Part shown: piece by piece, positions 22,549 to 24,601 of the stretch
Numbering within the stretch: position 1 is the first letter of the stretch
Layout of the letters: each line of letters starts with the position of its first letter
Source of the DNA: an uncultured Prosthecobacter sp.
GTDB taxonomy: Bacteria > Verrucomicrobiota > Verrucomicrobiia > Verrucomicrobiales > Verrucomicrobiaceae
Direction of reading: 5' to 3'
NCBI GenBank assembly: GCA_937941745.1
Contig: CALDGV010000395.1
Span: forward strand, 1 to 24,601
DNA length: 24,601 nucleotides
Translations under genes and position numbers: made by a program
Notes under the pieces: generated by a model
What the model saw: only the letters and a program-made list of their open reading frames with translations
Databases searched by the model: none
Told to the model about the DNA's origin: nothing

Positions 22549-23040
22549 ATGCGCTGTCCTAAATGCGGAAGTTCCCAGGATAAAGTCATCGACTCCAGAG
22601 AGGCGCGGGAGGGACACGCCATTCGTCGTCGCAGGGAATGCATGCGGTGCAATTTCCGCTTTACCACCTATGAGATTGTTGAACGGGAGGAGTTGCGTGT
22701 GGTGAAGCGCAATGGTGCCCGGCAGAGCTTTGACCGTGAGAAGCTGTTGTCCGGCCTTCGCAAAGCCTGTGAAAAGCGCCCGGTGAAAATGGAACAGCTC
22801 GAGCAGCTAGTGGATGACATCGCCAACGAGCTTGAGGAGGAGGGCTATCGCGAAATTCCTTCCACCGTGATTGGAGCAAAAGTCATGCGCAAGCTCGAAG
22901 CCATCGATCATGTGGCTTATGTCCGATATGCCTCTGTGTACCGACAGTTTGAAGACGTTGGTGAATTCATAGATGAGATCAAATCCCTGGACCGCCGTCG
23001 TGCGCGAGAAAATGATGATCAGGAACAGCTTTTTCGGTAG
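22549..23040 (+). CDS. nrdR: Transcriptional repressor NrdR
   Basis: The 163-residue protein matches NrdR in length and layout. An N-terminal zinc ribbon has CPKC (3-6) and CMRC (31-34) with the conserved VIDSREAREGHAIRRRRECMRC context and RFTTYE. An ATP-cone domain follows (about 49-139) with VVKRNGARQSFDREKLLSGL and the VAYVRYASVYRQF end. NrdR senses ATP/dATP and represses ribonucleotide reductase genes by binding NrdR boxes. No ribonucleotide reductase gene or obvious NrdR box lies in the window, so it acts elsewhere. A short acidic/charged tail (DQEQLF) completes it. Confidence 0.98.
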   Translation: MRCPKCGSSQDKVIDSREAREGHAIRRRRECMRCNFRFTTYEIVEREELRVVKRNGARQSFDREKLLSGLRKACEKRPVKMEQLEQLVDDIANELEEEGYREIPSTVIGAKVMRKLEAIDHVAYVRYASVYRQFEDVGEFIDEIKSLDRRRARENDDQEQLFR

Positions 23041-23049
23041 TTTTTAAGC

Positions 23050-23403
23050 ATGTCTGAAAAGACCATTTTTCAAAAGATCATCAATCGTGAAATTCCTGCG
23101 CCTCTTGTTTACGAGGATGAGCACGTGGCGGCATTCAACGACATCAATCCGCAGGCTCCGGTTCATGTCCTGATCGTTCCCAAGAAGGTGATCCCCAGGG
23201 TGGGAGAGGCGTCTGAGGCTGATCAGGCTGTTCTTGGAGGGCTGCTTGTGGCTGCAGGTAAAATTGCGGACAGCCTTGGACTGAAGGATTGCTCCAAGGG
23301 CTTTCGGCTTGTCATCAACCATGGAAAAGATGCGGGAGAGACCGTGCCTCATCTTCATGTTCACTTGCTGGCCGGCCGGGCTCTGGAATGGCCTCCTGGC
23401 TAA
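23050..23403 (+). CDS. HIT-family nucleotide hydrolase (HinT-like)
   Basis: The 117-residue protein is the usual HinT size. It starts EKTIFQKIINREIPAPLVYEDE, contains the family segment VAAFNDINPQAPVHVLIVPKK, and ends with the histidine triad HLHVHLLAGR, in which the central His is the catalytic nucleophile. Such enzymes hydrolyse adenosine phosphoramidates and related nucleotides in the cytoplasm. It begins 9 bp after nrdR and is probably co-transcribed with it. Confidence 0.96.
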   Translation: MSEKTIFQKIINREIPAPLVYEDEHVAAFNDINPQAPVHVLIVPKKVIPRVGEASEADQAVLGGLLVAAGKIADSLGLKDCSKGFRLVINHGKDAGETVPHLHVHLLAGRALEWPPG

Positions 23404-23413
23404 AAAATCTTGC

Positions 23414-23433
23414 CCTCAGCTCGCAACCTGAGG
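23414..23433 (+). other. Short inverted repeat downstream of the HIT gene
   Basis: CCTCAG and CTGAGG form a perfect 6-bp stem with an 8-base loop, 10 bp after the HIT stop codon. No T-run follows, so it is not a standard intrinsic terminator. It may stabilise the upstream mRNA end or weakly attenuate transcription. Confidence 0.35.
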
Positions 23434-23441
23434 CTGGCCTG

Positions 23442-23456
23442 GAGGTTATAAACCTC
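23442..23456 (+). promoter_or_regulatory. Hairpin directly upstream of a start codon, overlapping a GGAGG
   Basis: GAGGTT and AACCTC make a perfect 6-bp stem around a 3-base loop, ending 4 bases before the ATG at 23461. The left arm overlaps GGAGG (23441-23445), one of the few Shine-Dalgarno-like strings in the window, although its 15-base distance from the ATG is long. In RNA the hairpin would hide it; in DNA it could be a small operator. Confidence 0.35.
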
Positions 23457-23460
23457 TGTC

Positions 23461-23892
23461 ATGGAACCGTTCACACCCAACGACCCGCTATGGGGCCTGC
23501 TCGGCAAGGGCAGGCAAGCAAGGCCTCGGCCCAATTTTGTCCAGAACGTGGTTCGCGCTGCTCGTCAGACACCTCAAGAGAGGGGCCTGATGGCTTCGCT
23601 CCATGCGTGGTGGTGGCATCAAAAGGCTTCACCGGCAGGTCTGGCCTGGGCGGCAACAGCAGCGATTGTAGTTTTCGTGTCGGTTTCCTGGTCTTTGCTG
23701 CCCGATTCCGGGCTGCAAGTCACTGAAAAGAACAAGCAGCCTGTGCCAGATACAGCCATCCTGACGGAGGCTGATTTCCTGGTGCCTGAGTTTGAGGCCG
23801 AGTGGAAGAATCTGGAGCAGATGGGAGATCTCCTGGCGGTGCAGGATACCTCCCAAATGACAGATCGTGAAATTCACATGCTGCTTTACTGA
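23461..23892 (+). CDS. Single-span membrane protein of unknown function
   Basis: The 143-residue product begins MEPFTPNDPLWGLLGKGRQARPRPNF. One membrane segment follows at about 60-80 (LAWAATAAIVVFVSVSWSLL), after a basic, Trp-rich cytoplasmic region, and then an acidic C-terminal tail (EADFLVPEFEAEWKNLEQM). The NDPLW-LLGK start followed by an NVVRAAR helix is, from memory, common in small Verrucomicrobiota proteins, often near sigma-factor genes. No sigma gene precedes it here. An anti-sigma-like role is therefore only a weak suggestion. Its last seven bases overlap the end of the convergent beta-propeller gene. Confidence 0.75.
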   Translation: MEPFTPNDPLWGLLGKGRQARPRPNFVQNVVRAARQTPQERGLMASLHAWWWHQKASPAGLAWAATAAIVVFVSVSWSLLPDSGLQVTEKNKQPVPDTAILTEADFLVPEFEAEWKNLEQMGDLLAVQDTSQMTDREIHMLLY

Positions 23893-24601
23893 CCTACACA
23901 GTAAAGCTTGTCCTGGGTGCGGATGTACAAGCATCCATTGGAGACGGCCACACTGCTGCGGCAGCTTGCTGCATCACCGTTCGGTTTGCTGCCGTCTCCC
24001 ATTTCATTGACGCTCAAGAGTTCAAAGCTGTCTCCGCCAGCTTTGACCACATAAACATCACCCCAGAAGTTGGTGGCGTAGATTTTCCCGTCTGCCACGG
24101 TCGGGCTGCTCTCGAATTTAGATTTGCTTCCTGTGTCGCCCGTCCAAATGACTTTTCCTGTCTTAGGTTCCACCCGGCTGATGGTTCGACGGTCACTGTC
24201 GAGAACGTAGAAGCTGCCTTCATAGAATGCAGGTGTGGAGACATCACTGGAAACGACTTTGGAATCGCTGGTCCAGAGAGGCGCCACATCCTTGCCCTGA
24301 GCATTTAGTGAGAGGGCAAAAACCGGTGATTTCTTGGGGGCGCAGACCAGTGCGACACCCTCTCCCACCACAGGAGAAGGAACGAGGCGGTAAAACTTGT
24401 TGTAGCTTTCCCCAAGCGGGTTCCAGGTGGCAATGCGTGCATATTCTGCTCCCGTGGATGCATCATGCAGGCTCAGAGTGTCTCCACCCGAGATGAGCAT
24501 CACACGCTTGCCGCCATGATCACAAAAGACGGGGGTGCTGAAGGATTCCAGAGATTCAACCTGGGAATGGGTCGGACGGATATGGTGCCAGATGTCGTCT
24601 C
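23886..24601 (-). CDS. PQQ-like beta-propeller protein, C-terminal part (5' end outside window)
   Basis: The minus-strand frame stays open from the stop at 23886 to the right edge, so the gene continues beyond it; the ATG/GTG near 24503 is internal. At least 237 residues are visible. They show repeated beta-propeller blades of the pattern strand-DGKIYATN-strand or FYVLDSD-strand, with VEPKTGKVIWTGD, a typical quinoprotein (PQQ-binding-like) repeat, and TPAFYEGSFYVLDSD. Such proteins are abundant in Planctomycetes and Verrucomicrobiota, mostly as exported WD40-like propellers without a bound cofactor. Whether it binds PQQ cannot be judged. The N-terminal signal and any attached domain are missing. 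Confidence 0.9.
   Translation of the reverse strand, partial: DDIWHHIRPTHSQVESLESFSTPVFCDHGGKRVMLISGGDTLSLHDASTGAEYARIATWNPLGESYNKFYRLVPSPVVGEGVALVCAPKKSPVFALSLNAQGKDVAPLWTSDSKVVSSDVSTPAFYEGSFYVLDSDRRTISRVEPKTGKVIWTGDTGSKSKFESSPTVADGKIYATNFWGDVYVVKAGGDSFELLSVNEMGDGSKPNGDAASCRSSVAVSNGCLYIRTQDKLYCVGQ

Noticed and set aside
23289..23726. 145-codon plus-strand frame across the HIT gene end and the next gene
   Set aside because: It overlaps the conserved histidine triad and the NDPLW-type protein in a different frame and has low-complexity Ser/Arg-rich content.
1..24601. CRISPR arrays, tRNA or rRNA genes
   Set aside because: No regularly spaced direct repeats, cloverleaf-like segments or rRNA-like sequence were noticed on reading the window; a tRNAscan or Infernal run would be decisive.

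Overview
The window looks like a chromosomal segment of a Verrucomicrobiota bacterium, probably close to Prosthecobacter or Verrucomicrobium. The clues are almost no Shine-Dalgarno sequences in front of clear genes, a moderate GC content, an Rhs-type wall/toxin protein, and a membrane protein beginning with an NDPLW-type motif that I associate with this phylum. The lineage is an inference; no rRNA or tRNA gene is present to confirm it.

Layout. (1) 1-1203: the 3' end of an Rhs-repeat protein whose C-terminal tip domain looks like an alpha/beta-hydrolase toxin, followed 10 bp later by a small lipoprotein that is a candidate immunity protein. (2) 1204-1684: a gene-poor, GC-rich stretch that may hold mobile-element or gene remnants. 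(3) 1685-8164, plus strand: seven genes comprising three exported proteins (one a lipoprotein), three minor pseudopilins whose order and features resemble GspI-GspJ-GspK, and a PilT-type ATPase. (4) 20004 down to 8153, minus strand: thirteen tightly packed genes encoding a major pilin-like protein, a PilM/PilN (GspL)-like protein, a PilO/GspM-like protein, a PilP/GspC-like protein, a secretin, an orphan protein, a PilB/GspE ATPase, a PilC/GspF platform protein, a small proline-rich exported protein, a further pseudopilin, an ABC ATPase, an ABC-2-like permease and an exported protein. (5) 20231-24601: apparently unrelated genes, namely an ADP-ribosylglycohydrolase-family protein, a polyprenyl diphosphate synthase, NrdR, a HIT protein, a single-span membrane protein and a PQQ-like beta-propeller protein cut by the right edge.

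How the parts fit. The two convergent operons (3 and 4) together encode almost everything needed for a type IV pilus or pseudopilus machine: inner-membrane alignment complex, platform, extension ATPase, retraction-type ATPase, secretin, a major and four minor pilin-like subunits. The MN-O-P-Q-(orphan)-B-C order is pilus-like, while the I-J-K-like tip set with a Glu5-lacking K is secretion-system-like, so the whole is best described as a hybrid, lineage-specific system. Its novelty lies in the exported proteins, the orphan between secretin and ATPase, the very large K-like subunit, and the ABC exporter genes inside the assembly operon (compare PilGHI of Myxococcus). No prepilin peptidase is encoded in the window, so it must come from elsewhere in the genome.
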